The notes below the pieces were generated by a model. The model was given only the letters and a program-made list of their open reading frames with translations, had not been told where the DNA came from and searched no databases. Positions 46,162 to 56,219 of a DNA stretch of 64,000 nucleotides are shown here, in pieces (the first letter of the stretch is position 1; the number at the start of each line of letters is the position of its first letter). The DNA lies in assembly GCF_007748175.1 (NCBI RefSeq), contig NZ_CP037422.1, forward strand, positions 2,439,231 through 2,503,230. Reading direction: 5' to 3'. The position numbers and the translations under genes are program-made. Source of the DNA: Gimesia aquarii (lineage in GTDB: Bacteria > Planctomycetota > Planctomycetia > Planctomycetales > Planctomycetaceae).

Positions 46162-48678
46162 TCAGTTCTCTTCGAACAGCGCCGGATTTTTCCGTGTGCG
46201 GTAGAGAAACGCATCGGAGGTGAGTAGTGAAACGAGCATTGCTTTCATGCTGCCGCCGCTGTCCTTGTAGACGTGATATGCATCCTGGAGAACAGGCGCA
46301 TCATTGAGGGTTTCGTTGCGGCCCATCCAGAAACGGAATGCATGGCGGACGAAGACCTGTTCGGCGCGTTTGCTTTCCGCGATTTTCCGAATCATTTCAA
46401 CGGCGTTGGCGACTTTTCCATCAAGTGTGGGATCGCCGGAATCGATGATCTCACCCGTGGTGTTGACGGGTTTGTTGAGTTCCAATTCCCGATACAGACC
46501 CGCGTGGTTGTACATTTCAAACGGCAGGCCGAGCGGATCCATCTTTTGATGACACGTCCAGCAATAGGTTTTCTTGGTGACCCGCATACGATCACGCAGC
46601 GTATTCTGTGGTTCATCTGGTAACATCGCATCAACGGTAATTGGTACATCGGGAATTCCGCCGCCCAGTAATCGTTCACGAATCCATCTGCCACGCAGGA
46701 TGGCGTGATTGTCCATCGCATCGGAGTGTGAAACGAGCCAGCTAGGATGGGACAGGATGCCCAGGCGTTGCCCTTCTGGCACCTTAGCCAGGATACGTTC
46801 TGGTTTCATGGACCCATTGCCGAAGCTGCGGCGACTCACACGTGCATAGATCTTTGGCCCTTCCAGTTTTACCTGGCTTACTTTGTGGTTGACGTTTGGT
46901 TGTCTCCTCTTCTTCTGTTTCTTTGACTTCGGTGGTTTCTTTCCCGGGTTGGCCTTCTTCCAGGCTTCCAGTTCGGCCGCCTTTTTCTTTGCTGCCTCGG
47001 CTGCCGCCTTCTTCGCAGCCGCCACGGATGCTGCAACCTCTTCCTTTGATCGCCGCTTTCCGAAATAGACATTGTCAGACCTAGTGGCGACAACTTTGTC
47101 CGTCGTCAGCAACTGCTTAAATACGTCTCGATCTTCCTGCAGGATGAGTTCGATGAGACGATCAGTGCTCGCAGTGGCGTCAAACATGGCGCGGTAGTGG
47201 GATGTTCCCCTGTTGCTCACTCCCGTATCCGCCAGCGCTTTCGAGTCCTTGCAGATGTAACCACCACTGTCGTAGTCGAAGTATTCGCGGAAGAAGCGCA
47301 GAATGCGTGGCTTTCGTATGCTGTCGTCGGCCAGCATACGCTCGATTTCGCGTTTGACATCGGCCTTGGACCGCATACGACCTTCGACGATTGCCTTTCG
47401 CAGTTCTTTGTCCGGCTTGATGTATCGCAGTGTATGATTGACCGCCAGACCCAGTTCCCAGTCCTGGAGCATGACACGACCCTGCTGATCCGGTTTGCCG
47501 TTCTCAACTAGTTCCGGTCTGAAGAGAGCATCGCGATCGAGGAAGATGGATGACAGACCGAGGACTGCACCATTTTTCTTGCCGAGTTTTTCAATGGATT
47601 GTTTGACGACCGTCAGGTATTCGTTCGATTCCTTTTTGCTAGGCGGCCGGAAAGTGAGCGCTTCGAAAAGGTAGTCCACCGCAGCCCGCAAACGCTCGTC
47701 GGTGACGCCCTCTTCATGCATGAGGTCGTAGACCGGCGTCAATGGTCGCATGACCTTTGTGCTGTAGACCAGACTAGTGGGCAGTCCGCGTATGTCACCC
47801 TTCATCTTGTCCGCAATTGATCTGGGATCGTCTGTGATCTGATACGGCTTGGCAATGCTCAGCGGACCATCGGCCATGTAGCGAATGATGTCCGCGGCAA
47901 TCCCCAATATTTGTGTGGATTCAGCACTGTTGACTGTGTAAAAGTCGGGATAATTTTCTAACCCATGATCGCGGGCCGACGACAGAACGACTGGTACACT
48001 TTTCACCGCTGTGGCATAGGCAACCGTTCCGCCCTGCCAACGGATGATACGATCCGTACCGAAGTAGAGCTTGAGTTCACCGCCGTGGTTGGTTGGAACA
48101 GAATCGCCGTGAGTTCGCAGGCCAGGCTTTGATGGATTGAATTCCGGTTCGCTGTTGATCAATTCGTTCAGACGCGTAATGTGTTCTTGTGGTGTCACAC
48201 GCCAGATGCGTGCCGGAGATGATGTCGGTGTAAGTTTGATATTGTCTGGCAGCTTACCGAATAACAGATCATGATCGACAAAGTTGCCCTTGTTCGGATC
48301 GAGATGGGCATGGAACCCACCCTTGTCGCGCATGACTCGAGACAGTTCACCGACGATCCAGTCTGAAAACTGCAATCGCTCCACGACCTTGGGCTGGTCC
48401 TCATCTTTGGGCGGCATCTCCTTCAAGGTGACCTGTGCCCACACGGCTTGCCAAGTGCCAGCATTTACTTCATCAACAGGACCGAGGTTATGGAGCGACA
48501 GATTGCCCTCAGGTTCTGTCTCGTCATGACAGGCCACACAGTGAGTGGTAAAAAACGGTTTAGCAAACTGAGTGAAATTTTTGTTGACCTTCTGACCTGG
48601 TGAGTAAGTCTCGGCAATCGCAACAGGCAATACGCTCAACGAAAGCATTAGTGCCAGAAGGCTCGTGATCTTGTTCAT
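46162..48678 (-). CDS. Planctomycete cytochrome-like DUF1592/DUF1588/DUF1585 protein
   Basis: An 838-aa exported protein. After a signal peptide ([19 protein letters not shown]) there is a class I haem motif CVACH (residues 47-51). Central regions fit DUF1595 and DUF1592, then DUF1588 with a second CXXCH ([15 protein letters not shown]) and DUF1585 at the C-terminus ([19 protein letters not shown]). Residues around 545-610 are a Lys/Ala-rich insertion that probably forms a flexible helix. Such proteins are abundant in Planctomycetes next to DUF1552 proteins; their reaction is unknown but redox and periplasmic. Overlaps the DUF1552 gene by 4 bases, so the pair is translationally coupled. Confidence 0.9.
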   Translation of the reverse strand: MNKITSLLALMLSLSVLPVAIAETYSPGQKVNKNFTQFAKPFFTTHCVACHDETEPEGNLSLHNLGPVDEVNAGTWQAVWAQVTLKEMPPKDEDQPKVVERLQFSDWIVGELSRVMRDKGGFHAHLDPNKGNFVDHDLLFGKLPDNIKLTPTSSPARIWRVTPQEHITRLNELINSEPEFNPSKPGLRTHGDSVPTNHGGELKLYFGTDRIIRWQGGTVAYATAVKSVPVVLSSARDHGLENYPDFYTVNSAESTQILGIAADIIRYMADGPLSIAKPYQITDDPRSIADKMKGDIRGLPTSLVYSTKVMRPLTPVYDLMHEEGVTDERLRAAVDYLFEALTFRPPSKKESNEYLTVVKQSIEKLGKKNGAVLGLSSIFLDRDALFRPELVENGKPDQQGRVMLQDWELGLAVNHTLRYIKPDKELRKAIVEGRMRSKADVKREIERMLADDSIRKPRILRFFREYFDYDSGGYICKDSKALADTGVSNRGTSHYRAMFDATASTDRLIELILQEDRDVFKQLLTTDKVVATRSDNVYFGKRRSKEEVAASVAAAKKAAAEAAKKKAAELEAWKKANPGKKPPKSKKQKKRRQPNVNHKVSQVKLEGPKIYARVSRRSFGNGSMKPERILAKVPEGQRLGILSHPSWLVSHSDAMDNHAILRGRWIRERLLGGGIPDVPITVDAMLPDEPQNTLRDRMRVTKKTYCWTCHQKMDPLGLPFEMYNHAGLYRELELNKPVNTTGEIIDSGDPTLDGKVANAVEMIRKIAESKRAEQVFVRHAFRFWMGRNETLNDAPVLQDAYHVYKDSGGSMKAMLVSLLTSDAFLYRTRKNPALFEEN

Positions 48679-49994
48679 GTCATTATTTCTTTCAGCGGGC
48701 CGGTAGCGGTGTCGTATTTCCTGGCCAGTTTGTCGTTCATGTTGAAACGATCAACGTTCTGGCCGGCGGCACGCAGGAGCGACGTGTACAACGCGTTGAT
48801 GGGGCGCTTGTGGTTCAGTTGGGTGAAGCAACCGGTCTTCAATGTGCCGTCGAAATTTCCTAGTAACATGACCGGCCAGTTGGCACCGTTGGTGTGCTGT
48901 TTATCCGCGTTGTTACTTGTGTAAACGATTACGGTATTGTCCATCATAGTACCACTGCCTTCAGGCACGCTCTCGAGCGCTTCCATAATCCTCACCAGCA
49001 TACGACTGTTGTACTGACGAATCTTGATCCAGATCGGATTATCTGGCTGCTCCATGTGTCCAAGGTTATGTCCTTGTTGCTCAATACCCAGCCCTTTCCA
49101 TGCACCAAAGATTTCGCCACGACCTGACCCGATGGTAAGCGTATTTGTGATACCCGATGTGAGCGCTGAAATGCCGAGGTCCAGTAGAACATCGTGCCAA
49201 TCGGTTTCGAACTCTGGCTTGGTGTATCGCTCATCTACCTTCGGTGCAAACTTGCGAAGGTGATCGGAAACCGTGTCAAGCCGATCGCGCAGACCGTTGA
49301 CATTCTCGAATCCCCGAACGTATTGGTTGTAGCGCTGTCGATCTGCGGTCGGTAGAGATTGTCCCTTTGCGGCTGCCAACTTTTCAATCTGATTCAACAT
49401 ATTCGATTTGGCTTCGTGCTGGAGTCGAATATCGCCTGTTGAGATGCCACCATATAACATTTGATAAAGATGATTTGGATTTGAATGCATGAAGATTGGC
49501 TGCCCAGCGCCGCTGGCCGATAGCGTCGCAATAGTGGGCTTGGTTGTCATGTTCTCAATGGAGTCCATTCCGATGCACAGATGGGGTAGAAGCGTCTTCG
49601 GCAGGACCTTGCTAAGTTCATAATCAATTGTCGAAGCACTGGGCGGCACACCGTCACTGCCGCGATAGCCACCGAGCGCGCCGAAAAATGCGCTGTGCGA
49701 AGGACTGGTGTGCAAACCATGCAGGCCATTGATAATGTGCAGTCGCTCCTTATAAGGTTCGAGGGCTTTAATGGGCTCAGGAAGTTTCGCTTTCGCTAGC
49801 GAGCTACTGCTGCTCATCCCCTCCGGAATACAGGTCTTCGGATCAAAGCCCTGGTTTTGCATGAAGAAGATCACACGTTTTGGAGTCGTCTTACTGGTGG
49901 GCGATGCTAAGAGATGTTGAGGAAGAAGCGAAGAGGTACATGCGGCACCGACGCCAGCAGCCATTGTTCGGAGCATGTTTCTACGGTTGAGCAT
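48675..49994 (-). CDS. DUF1552 Tat-exported protein
   Basis: A 439-aa protein with a twin-arginine signal ([24 protein letters not shown]). The body has features of DUF1552 ([51 protein letters not shown], and [15 protein letters not shown] with [14 protein letters not shown]), an alkaline-phosphatase/sulfatase-like fold family without a known reaction. It is the first gene of the pair with the DUF1592 cytochrome; the ATGA overlap supports joint production of a complex. Confidence 0.9.
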   Translation of the reverse strand: MLNRRNMLRTMAAGVGAACTSSLLPQHLLASPTSKTTPKRVIFFMQNQGFDPKTCIPEGMSSSSSLAKAKLPEPIKALEPYKERLHIINGLHGLHTSPSHSAFFGALGGYRGSDGVPPSASTIDYELSKVLPKTLLPHLCIGMDSIENMTTKPTIATLSASGAGQPIFMHSNPNHLYQMLYGGISTGDIRLQHEAKSNMLNQIEKLAAAKGQSLPTADRQRYNQYVRGFENVNGLRDRLDTVSDHLRKFAPKVDERYTKPEFETDWHDVLLDLGISALTSGITNTLTIGSGRGEIFGAWKGLGIEQQGHNLGHMEQPDNPIWIKIRQYNSRMLVRIMEALESVPEGSGTMMDNTVIVYTSNNADKQHTNGANWPVMLLGNFDGTLKTGCFTQLNHKRPINALYTSLLRAAGQNVDRFNMNDKLARKYDTATGPLKEIMT

Positions 49995-50401
49995 GATTGA
50001 CCTTTCAAAAAGATTGACGCTTAACTTCTGTGACTATATATGGATCACTTATTCCACAGTAGTCAGTGGAGATAACAGTGGAAGGCGATTGCGAGGCGAT
50101 ATCAGGAACAGTGGGAAGAATTTGTAGGTAGATGCCTGAGTTTATGCGAATATTTTATCCGCCTTAGGAAGCTATTACAACTAAACTTTCAAACAAATTG
50201 TGATGAGGACGCTCTGATTTAGAAATTTTGCGAGAGTCTCAATCACGAATGGCCTTTTGCTCTCCGGTATGATATGTCGGGTGGACTCAGAATCTTTTAA
50301 CATGGCATAGAGCGTTTTCACGAATGAAGAATGTTAAATAACTGTCGTCTCAACCCCTTTTGCCTACAATCCGAACAAGCATCCACCTCCCCATAGCCTT
50401 A
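49995..50401. other. Intergenic spacer in the island
   Basis: About 400 AT-rich bases between the DUF1552 gene start and the sulfatase stop. It must contain the promoter of the DUF1552/DUF1592 pair; I see no other feature. Confidence 0.5.
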
Positions 50402-51799
50402 TCACATTGGGGCAATCCGTTTGGAGCCGACATCGGTTGTTAAGACGACATGGCTATTAAAGCTCGCTAATATCAACTGCTGTTTGGCAGCCTGATGTTT
50501 CGGGTCATCCCACAAGTTATTGTGTTCCCAAGGGTCCGTTTGCAAATCGTAAAGCTCTCCCAGCTCCTTGTCGTGATACAGAGATAATTTGTACCGGTCG
50601 TCGCGATACATGGTCGCAAAACTGCCCTCCCCACCCGTGAAAAACGGATCGAGTGCGTCAAAGTATTCACAGCGAACACTATCGCGCAGTTGTGAGCCAG
50701 TTTGTTCGCCTGTAAGTACCGGAAGCAGACTCTGCCCCTGATGATAGTCAGGGATGGGAATACCTGTTAAATCGAGTAATGTGGCAGAAAGATCGAGTAA
50801 TTCCACAAGCCCGGTGGCACGCTGATTGACCACAAAATGTCCCGGCCAGGAGAAAATCAACGGTACTCGTACCAATCCTTCATAAAACCGACATCCCTTT
50901 TGTATCAGCCCATGATCTCCCAACGTTTCACCATGGTCTGAAGTGAAAATGATGGCCGTATTGTCTCTCTGTCCTGTTGATTCTAATGCTTTGAGTATGC
51001 GCGCAAACTGATCGTCAATTTGAGCAATCATCGCATAATAAAGTGCCTGAACTTTTTTCAGCTCACTTGTTTCCGTTGAGATCGTGACAGGCTGAAAATC
51101 AACCTGGGAAAGCAGTTCTTGAGTCGCCTTATCAGACTCCTCAAAATGTGGGCCGGGCATCGCGGCAGGGTCGAACAGATTCGCATATTTTTCAGGAGGA
51201 ATAAACGGAGGGTGCGGGTCGTAGATATTGATATTCAGCAACCAGGGTTGTTGATGATCCTGCTCAATAAATTCGATCGCCCGATCAGATGCCCACTTTG
51301 TCTGATGATATTCGGGGTCAACACGCTCTTTGCTGTTTCGCATCTCATCAAGGCTTTTCCCTTGAGCGCGGACCCAGTCGGCATAATCATGTGTTCCTTC
51401 AGGCCAATCATCGCGCGGCGCATGGCTGTGCTGCCAGAGTGTGAACCCGTCATCAAGCCGAGGTTCCGCGCGATGGCCGGCACTGACTAAATGAAATTTT
51501 CCAATCAACCCGCACAGGTAACCACTCTCTGCGATCAACCTGCTAATGAGAGGTGGCCAATCAGGAAAGGTATCGTTGCCATTTCTGGTATTGTGTAAGC
51601 GCGAAGGATACAACCCGCTCATAAAACTCGCCCTGCTGGGGGTACAGATTGGACTTTGGCAATACGTATGTGTAAAGGCCACACCTTCTTTAACGAGCGA
51701 ATCAACCACAGGCGTTTTCACATACGCGTTCCCCAACGCACCAATGGTGTCAAACCGTTGCTGGTCGGTGCAATACCATAAAATATTAGGGCGGGTCAT
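50402..51799 (-). CDS. Type I sulfatase
   Basis: A 465-aa arylsulfatase-family enzyme. The formylglycine motif is C52-T-P-S-R (ICTPSRASFMSGLYPSR), with the metal site YCTDQQRFDT at the N-terminus and IIFTSDHGETLGDHGLIQKG further on. No signal peptide is seen; the protein starts directly with MTRPNILWYCTDQQ. Formylglycine conversion requires a sulfatase-modifying enzyme encoded elsewhere. The substrate is probably a sulfated organic or sugar; unknown. It is followed, upstream in the genome, by the transporter gene on the same strand with 89 bases between. Confidence 0.93.
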   Translation of the reverse strand: MTRPNILWYCTDQQRFDTIGALGNAYVKTPVVDSLVKEGVAFTHTYCQSPICTPSRASFMSGLYPSRLHNTRNGNDTFPDWPPLISRLIAESGYLCGLIGKFHLVSAGHRAEPRLDDGFTLWQHSHAPRDDWPEGTHDYADWVRAQGKSLDEMRNSKERVDPEYHQTKWASDRAIEFIEQDHQQPWLLNINIYDPHPPFIPPEKYANLFDPAAMPGPHFEESDKATQELLSQVDFQPVTISTETSELKKVQALYYAMIAQIDDQFARILKALESTGQRDNTAIIFTSDHGETLGDHGLIQKGCRFYEGLVRVPLIFSWPGHFVVNQRATGLVELLDLSATLLDLTGIPIPDYHQGQSLLPVLTGEQTGSQLRDSVRCEYFDALDPFFTGGEGSFATMYRDDRYKLSLYHDKELGELYDLQTDPWEHNNLWDDPKHQAAKQQLILASFNSHVVLTTDVGSKRIAPM

Positions 51800-51888
51800 G
51801 GAATAGCCTTCGTATTATAAAGATTTTGTGGCTGAAAACACTCTGCAACCTCTGTCTGAGGTTAATTTTCTGTACTGGAATAAACCAG

Positions 51889-54810
51889 TTAGGGCAGTAC
51901 AACAGAAAATACTGATGTGAAAACAATTTCTGTACCCAAACCAGTCAACAAAGAGAGTTCAATAAGAATTAACAAATACCTCGGTTGCCATTTTGCCATA
52001 GCTCCGCCAGTGACTGCAACCATGAATGCCGTTGCCAGCCAGTAACTGAGCCAGCCCTGTTCTAACACCAGCACATAACAGCAAAGCAGTACAAAACAAC
52101 AAACGGCCAGCCAGATGCGCGGCTTGCAGCTTGAAAATCGATTTGTTGACGGGGTTCGACTGAGAAATATTTCCTGTACAACAACAATGCTCATCAATGA
52201 GAGAGTTGCAATGATAATATAGAAAGGAAAATCAGGAAGTTGAACTGTTGAGCCGGGAACCAGTTCGCTGAATATTTTCTCACTCTGACTGATATTCTCA
52301 TTTAATTTCTCGCCCCGATAAAATACAGGTGCAATAGACAATGCCCGTAAACTATTCCTTACAGAATCAGATTGCATCGCCTGTTCCAGTGCATCTGCCA
52401 GCAGATCAATCCGCTCTTGTGGAGTTCCTTTGGGTGCAAACCAGTATAACGAGTTACCAACTACGGCATCGATACCCTGTTCACGAGCCGTCGCAATGTC
52501 CGGCAGGGCGGAATTCCTTTCTTTAGACAATACTGCCAAAGCGCGAATCTGCCCATCTCCTCGATAGGCCAGAAATTCTGCCAGCGAAAAAATGGTGGCA
52601 TCAACATGCCCACCAATGAGCAGCGTGTATCGCTTTTGCCCATCTCCCGATTGCACATAATTAAAATATTCACCACCATAAGCCTGTTCTATTTTTTTGG
52701 CAGCGAAATGGGCGAGTGCTCCAAAATTGGTTCCAAATTGAAGTTCACCAGGATGGTTCTCGGCATACTGCAACAGCTCAGCCAGATTTTTGTGTCGGGC
52801 ATTTTGATGCACGACTACCACCAGATTGATCTCTCCCGTTTGGGCAATCGGTTCAAAAGCTTCCGGACCATAGTTCACTTTGCCTGAGTATTTCGAAGTA
52901 ATAAGCCCCTCATGGGTGCAGAGTATTTTGTGACCATCGGCCCGCGCCTGTTTGACATTTCGGCTCCCAATCGTACCACTGCCCCCCGCCTGAATAAGGA
53001 TGACGACCGGTTGTTTCAACAGTTTGTTTTCGGTGATTGACTTTTGAACGATTCTGGCAAACAGGTCTGTTCCGCCTCCCGCGGAAAACGGCACGACAAC
53101 CTGAACGGGTTGTTGAGGAAATTGCGTCAGCTTAGATTGATTCGCGAAGAATCCCGAAAACTGGAAGACAATCATGCCAACAATAGTCATCACTGCAACA
53201 GTATGCCATACAGGTAAGCCGTATCGACTCCAAAATGTGTGAGAATTCTGCTCCCCATTCTCACTCAATGTTTCTGACTGAGGGATGATACTCATCTCTT
53301 TGGCATCATCACCGTTCATCGTCTTTTTTTTACTGTCCCATTTTTTTCGAAACTGACGCACAAGCGGCACAATCAACAATAATGCAGAGATGACGACAAA
53401 GAGTAAAGAAATTGGTCGGGTGATGATCGGTAACCAGCTACCATGCGATGACATTAGCCCGGCGCACAAATTTTCTTCAGCAATCGGACCTAAGACAAAA
53501 CCAATGACAAAGGGTGCCAATGGGATTCGGTTTCGCTCTAAGACCAGTCCCAGCAGCCCGAAACCGAGCATCACCCAGACATCGAACATCCGGTTCGACA
53601 ACGCAAATGCTCCGGCAATGCAAAAGGTGAGAATAATGGGCAACAAAAACGGACGTGGAAACCGAACCAGTTTTGCGAGAAAACCGACTGATGCAATCAT
53701 CACCGCAAACATGACCAGGTTTGCCAGAAAATAGGTTCCCATAATGGTATGCACGAGTTCGGGATGATCGCTGAACAACCGCGGCCCCGGTTGCAAACCA
53801 TGCAAAACTAATGCGCCGAGCAAAATGGCATCGATCACACTGCCGGGAATACCCATCGCCACGAGTGGAATTAAAGCTCCTCCTACAGTCGCATTATTGG
53901 CTGATTCAGAAGCAACAATTCCCTCAGCAGAACCGGAACCAAATTTCTGCGGAGTTTTGGAACTGTTTTTGGCAGCTGAATAAGCGGCTATCGAGCCGAT
54001 GTTAGCACCAATGCCGGGAAGTATTCCAATAAATGTTCCAATCAAAGAAGACCGCAACATATTAACCCATTGATTTTTCCAATCTACTAAGGTAAGCCAC
54101 AACCCACTGTGTGTTACCGAGACACGCGGAATTTTCTGGTGAATATTCGCAATATCGCGCAGCACCTGATTGATCGCAAACATGCCAATTAAAACCGGTA
54201 GCAACTTGAAACCACCATTGAGAGGAGTGAGTCCCATTGTGAGTCTCACTTCGCCTGTGGCTGCGGAAATTCCCGGCATGGCTGCCAAAATCCCCAACGT
54301 TCCTGAAAAGAGTGAGCGCGTCAGCGATGCGCCATCAATTGTCGCGATTAACACCAAAGCCATCATTACCAGCGAGAAATATTCAAAGGGCCCCAATTGT
54401 GTTGACCAGCGGGCAATCGGGGCAGACAAGGTGACTAAAAACAGACAGGATATTAAACCACCCACCAGGGACGCATACATTCCCAGCCCCAGCGCACGAC
54501 CGGGCTGACCTTGTTGCGACATGGGGTAACCATCAAGCGTTGTCATTACAGAGGCGGGCGTGCCGGGCATTCGCAAGAGTGTGCCGGTTATCAAGCCACC
54601 GCTGATTGATCCCACATACATACTCACTAACAATGTCATCGCCAGTTGAGGATCGAGCGTAAACGTCAACGGCAACGTGAGTGCAATCAACATGGCGCCG
54701 GTTAACCCGGGAATCGCACCCACGAAGATACCAAGCGATGTTCCCACAAAAATCAGCATCAGGCTGAGAGGTGTAGATAATTGAACAACTGTAGTTTGAA
54801 TCGCATCCAT
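51889..54810 (-). CDS. Single-chain tripartite tricarboxylate-type transporter (TctA-TctC-TctB fusion)
   Basis: A 973-aa membrane protein. Residues 1 to about 500 are a TctA permease (LIFVGTSLGIFVGAIPGLTG, YVGSISGGLITGTLLRMPGTPASV, GILPGIGANIGSIAAYSAAK). A hydrophilic linker and one membrane segment (VAVMTIVGMIVFQFSGFF) lead to a TctC/Bug-type binding domain, about 560-850 (VQVVVPFSAGGGTDLFARIV, LQFGTNFGALAHFAAKKIE). The end has four hydrophobic segments (FYIIIATLSLMSIVVVQEIF and following), as expected for TctB. All three TTT subunits thus seem joined. Adjacent to the sulfatase; uptake of its organic product is a speculative link. Confidence 0.85.
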   Translation of the reverse strand: MDAIQTTVVQLSTPLSLMLIFVGTSLGIFVGAIPGLTGAMLIALTLPLTFTLDPQLAMTLLVSMYVGSISGGLITGTLLRMPGTPASVMTTLDGYPMSQQGQPGRALGLGMYASLVGGLISCLFLVTLSAPIARWSTQLGPFEYFSLVMMALVLIATIDGASLTRSLFSGTLGILAAMPGISAATGEVRLTMGLTPLNGGFKLLPVLIGMFAINQVLRDIANIHQKIPRVSVTHSGLWLTLVDWKNQWVNMLRSSLIGTFIGILPGIGANIGSIAAYSAAKNSSKTPQKFGSGSAEGIVASESANNATVGGALIPLVAMGIPGSVIDAILLGALVLHGLQPGPRLFSDHPELVHTIMGTYFLANLVMFAVMIASVGFLAKLVRFPRPFLLPIILTFCIAGAFALSNRMFDVWVMLGFGLLGLVLERNRIPLAPFVIGFVLGPIAEENLCAGLMSSHGSWLPIITRPISLLFVVISALLLIVPLVRQFRKKWDSKKKTMNGDDAKEMSIIPQSETLSENGEQNSHTFWSRYGLPVWHTVAVMTIVGMIVFQFSGFFANQSKLTQFPQQPVQVVVPFSAGGGTDLFARIVQKSITENKLLKQPVVILIQAGGSGTIGSRNVKQARADGHKILCTHEGLITSKYSGKVNYGPEAFEPIAQTGEINLVVVVHQNARHKNLAELLQYAENHPGELQFGTNFGALAHFAAKKIEQAYGGEYFNYVQSGDGQKRYTLLIGGHVDATIFSLAEFLAYRGDGQIRALAVLSKERNSALPDIATAREQGIDAVVGNSLYWFAPKGTPQERIDLLADALEQAMQSDSVRNSLRALSIAPVFYRGEKLNENISQSEKIFSELVPGSTVQLPDFPFYIIIATLSLMSIVVVQEIFLSRTPSTNRFSSCKPRIWLAVCCFVLLCCYVLVLEQGWLSYWLATAFMVAVTGGAMAKWQPRYLLILIELSLLTGLGTEIVFTSVFSVVLP

Positions 54811-55278
54811 ATTTTGTACTGGTGCAGAGGACTGCTTGACCCCTTACTCAACGGAAATCGTTAGATTGTGAATCATTGAAGAATGATTTTCACCAACAAG
54901 ACTCCAGATCACGAAGGAGAGTTAAGATGATTTAGAGTTGCCTGATTTTCCCCTAAGGTTCCGTCATTATTTTTTCGTGCCTTCCTGACTGGATGGTGAC
55001 ATATCATTATCCTGATGCATTGTATCTCAAAACAGATAGTGAACGTGTCTGATGTGATTTGAGTTGTCTCATCATATCCAGAGTATTCAAGGTGATAAAG
55101 CCTGTTACTTGAAATTCATTCGCCAGAATTCAGCTATGACTCGCCCCATGACTTATACCAGTCACAAGACTTGACCCTTTGCTGTATCAACTGACGTTCT
55201 GTTTCTCTACTGGAGCGGATTAGAAGTCCCAAAAACGTTCGTTTTCTAAGAGCTTACATTAACGCTAAAGATTACCGG

Positions 55279-55324
55279 AATTTGATTCTCGGGATGAATT
55301 TTTCATTCACATGAGAATCAAATT
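55279..55324. repeat. Nested inverted repeat near the island boundary
   Basis: Outer 12-bp perfect arms (AATTTGATTCTC / GAGAATCAAATT) enclose an inner 5-bp hairpin (ATGAA-TTT-TTCAT). It lies 270 bases inside the right boundary. It could be an integrase accessory site or an RNA hairpin; no evidence decides. Confidence 0.55.
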
Positions 55325-55470
55325 CGCTTAACTCATTAAAGCAGTAGGTTTCTAATACGACTGAGAACTCAATAAAAAACAATGACTAGGCAATATTCGT
55401 TACTCGGATAACAGCTTCTCCCAGCCGCGCATAAAAAGCGACCGGTAAATAACTGGGCGCGTTGAAAAAG

Positions 55471-55500
55471 CCCACTCTCTGAGAATATGAAGAGAGTGGG
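55471..55500 (-). terminator. Hairpin with U tract on the minus strand
   Basis: A 10-bp perfect stem (CCCACTCTCT / AGAGAGTGGG), 10-base loop. The left flank AAAAAG gives CTTTTT on the minus strand, so it would stop leftward transcription entering the island from the lanthipeptide-like cluster. Confidence 0.65.
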
Positions 55501-55594
55501 TAGCGTTCATTTTTCGCTAGCTCTCCTAGTCGCACCCACACAGATCAGAAGTCAATTCAATTGATCGATCTTTGTTTGAAAAATGAGTATATGA

Positions 55595-55652
55595 CTAGCT
55601 TAAGGGGCTAGTGGGGGTAATCCCCGTGGAGGTCCGAGTCCTCTCTTGGGCA
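55595..55652 (+). repeat. tRNA-Leu 3' fragment, putative att site
   Basis: 58 bases matching the anticodon stem to the discriminator of the tRNA-Leu at 45305-45362 with six differences. Differences in the variable arm keep it paired (GGGG-TAA-TCCCC), so it derives from a working tRNA-Leu. Anticodon loop TTAAGGG would read AAG. The T loop has TCCGAGT instead of TTCGAGT. The 5' half of a tRNA is missing, so it is not a functional gene. Confidence 0.75.
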
Positions 55653-55666
55653 CTTTGATAGATAAG

Positions 55667-55699
55667 GACTTAGGGTTATTGAGCCCTAAGTCTTTTTTT
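55667..55699 (+). terminator. Intrinsic terminator following the tRNA fragment
   Basis: A 9-bp stem (GACTTAGGG / CCCTAAGTC) with an 8-base loop and a run of seven T. It sits 14 bases after the tRNA remnant, as a tRNA gene terminator would. Confidence 0.9.
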
Positions 55700-56219
55700 G
55701 CTTCAGTAAAAGGGGCAACCGTGGAGTTGCATTGGGGTGTGGCTTTGCATTGTTATTACCTGGTTGGTGTTCTCTATTGTCAGACGATGCATGTCAGTAG
55801 CTCTTTTGTGCAGAAATTTCTTAGCATGATTAGAGAAAATCTAAAGCGAATAATAGTTACCCAACTATATCAGAAGTTGTTCAAACTCTTTGTCCACAAT
55901 CATCCGTTTTCATTTTTCATTTTCATTGAGTAAGCGTCGGCCTCACCCGGTTCCGAAGGCCTTAGTAGCTTTAACCTAGCTTTGCTTATGCTTAAATAAC
56001 GCGTATTAGTGGGAGGGATAGCTGGGAGGAATTCTTGAGCGGACTGTATAAAGATTCGAACGCTTCTCCAAAATGGCTTTTATATCAGGACATTTTTTGA
56101 ACCGAACGATCGTTGCGTGAGTATTTGACGAGCTAGAGAACAATAAATCAAGTGGTTACCTATATAGGCTTGTTGTCTTTCAAATCATGGCTATTTTTAA
56201 TTCCTGATGACTACAGAGA
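55700..56219. other. Spacer between the island and the lanthipeptide-like cluster
   Basis: About 500 AT-rich bases. A 95-codon frame at 55646-55933 runs through the tRNA remnant and terminator and is not called. No further feature seen. Confidence 0.5.

Larger units (their letters stand above)
54811..55594. other. Non-coding right end of the island
   Basis: Nearly 800 bases upstream of the transporter gene. It has no protein gene and contains a nested hairpin at 55279-55324, a terminator-like hairpin at 55471-55500 and a small 7-bp hairpin at 54872-54889. Confidence 0.55.
45278..55652. mobile_element. Putative genomic island integrated at tRNA-Leu
   Basis: Bounded by tRNA-Leu and a 58-base near-direct repeat of its 3' half (52 of 58 identical by hand count). 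A truncated tyrosine recombinase lies next to the tRNA, as usual for such islands. Cargo: DUF1592 and DUF1552 genes, sulfatase and a fused tripartite transporter, all on the minus strand. The recombinase is broken, so the island is probably fixed. The right-hand repeat is followed by a tRNA-type terminator, which supports displacement of the original tRNA end. Confidence 0.65.

Noticed and set aside
45795-46214. 139-codon minus frame across the integrase remnant
   Set aside because: Antisense to the integrase similarity and overlapping the DUF1592 stop region; no independent support.
45055-55455. Short similarity between AAAAAGCGGTCGGTA near 45063 and AAAAAGCGACCGGTA near 55435 as island end repeats
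   Set aside because: About 15 bases with mismatches, one copy lies outside the tRNA boundary, and the tRNA 3' repeat explains the boundaries better.
55595-55652. Second functional tRNA-Leu
   Set aside because: No 5' acceptor strand or D arm precedes it, and the T loop lost a conserved T.
55646-55933. 95-codon plus frame after the tRNA fragment
   Set aside because: Starts with TTG inside the tRNA fragment and reads through a strong terminator; no recognisable features.
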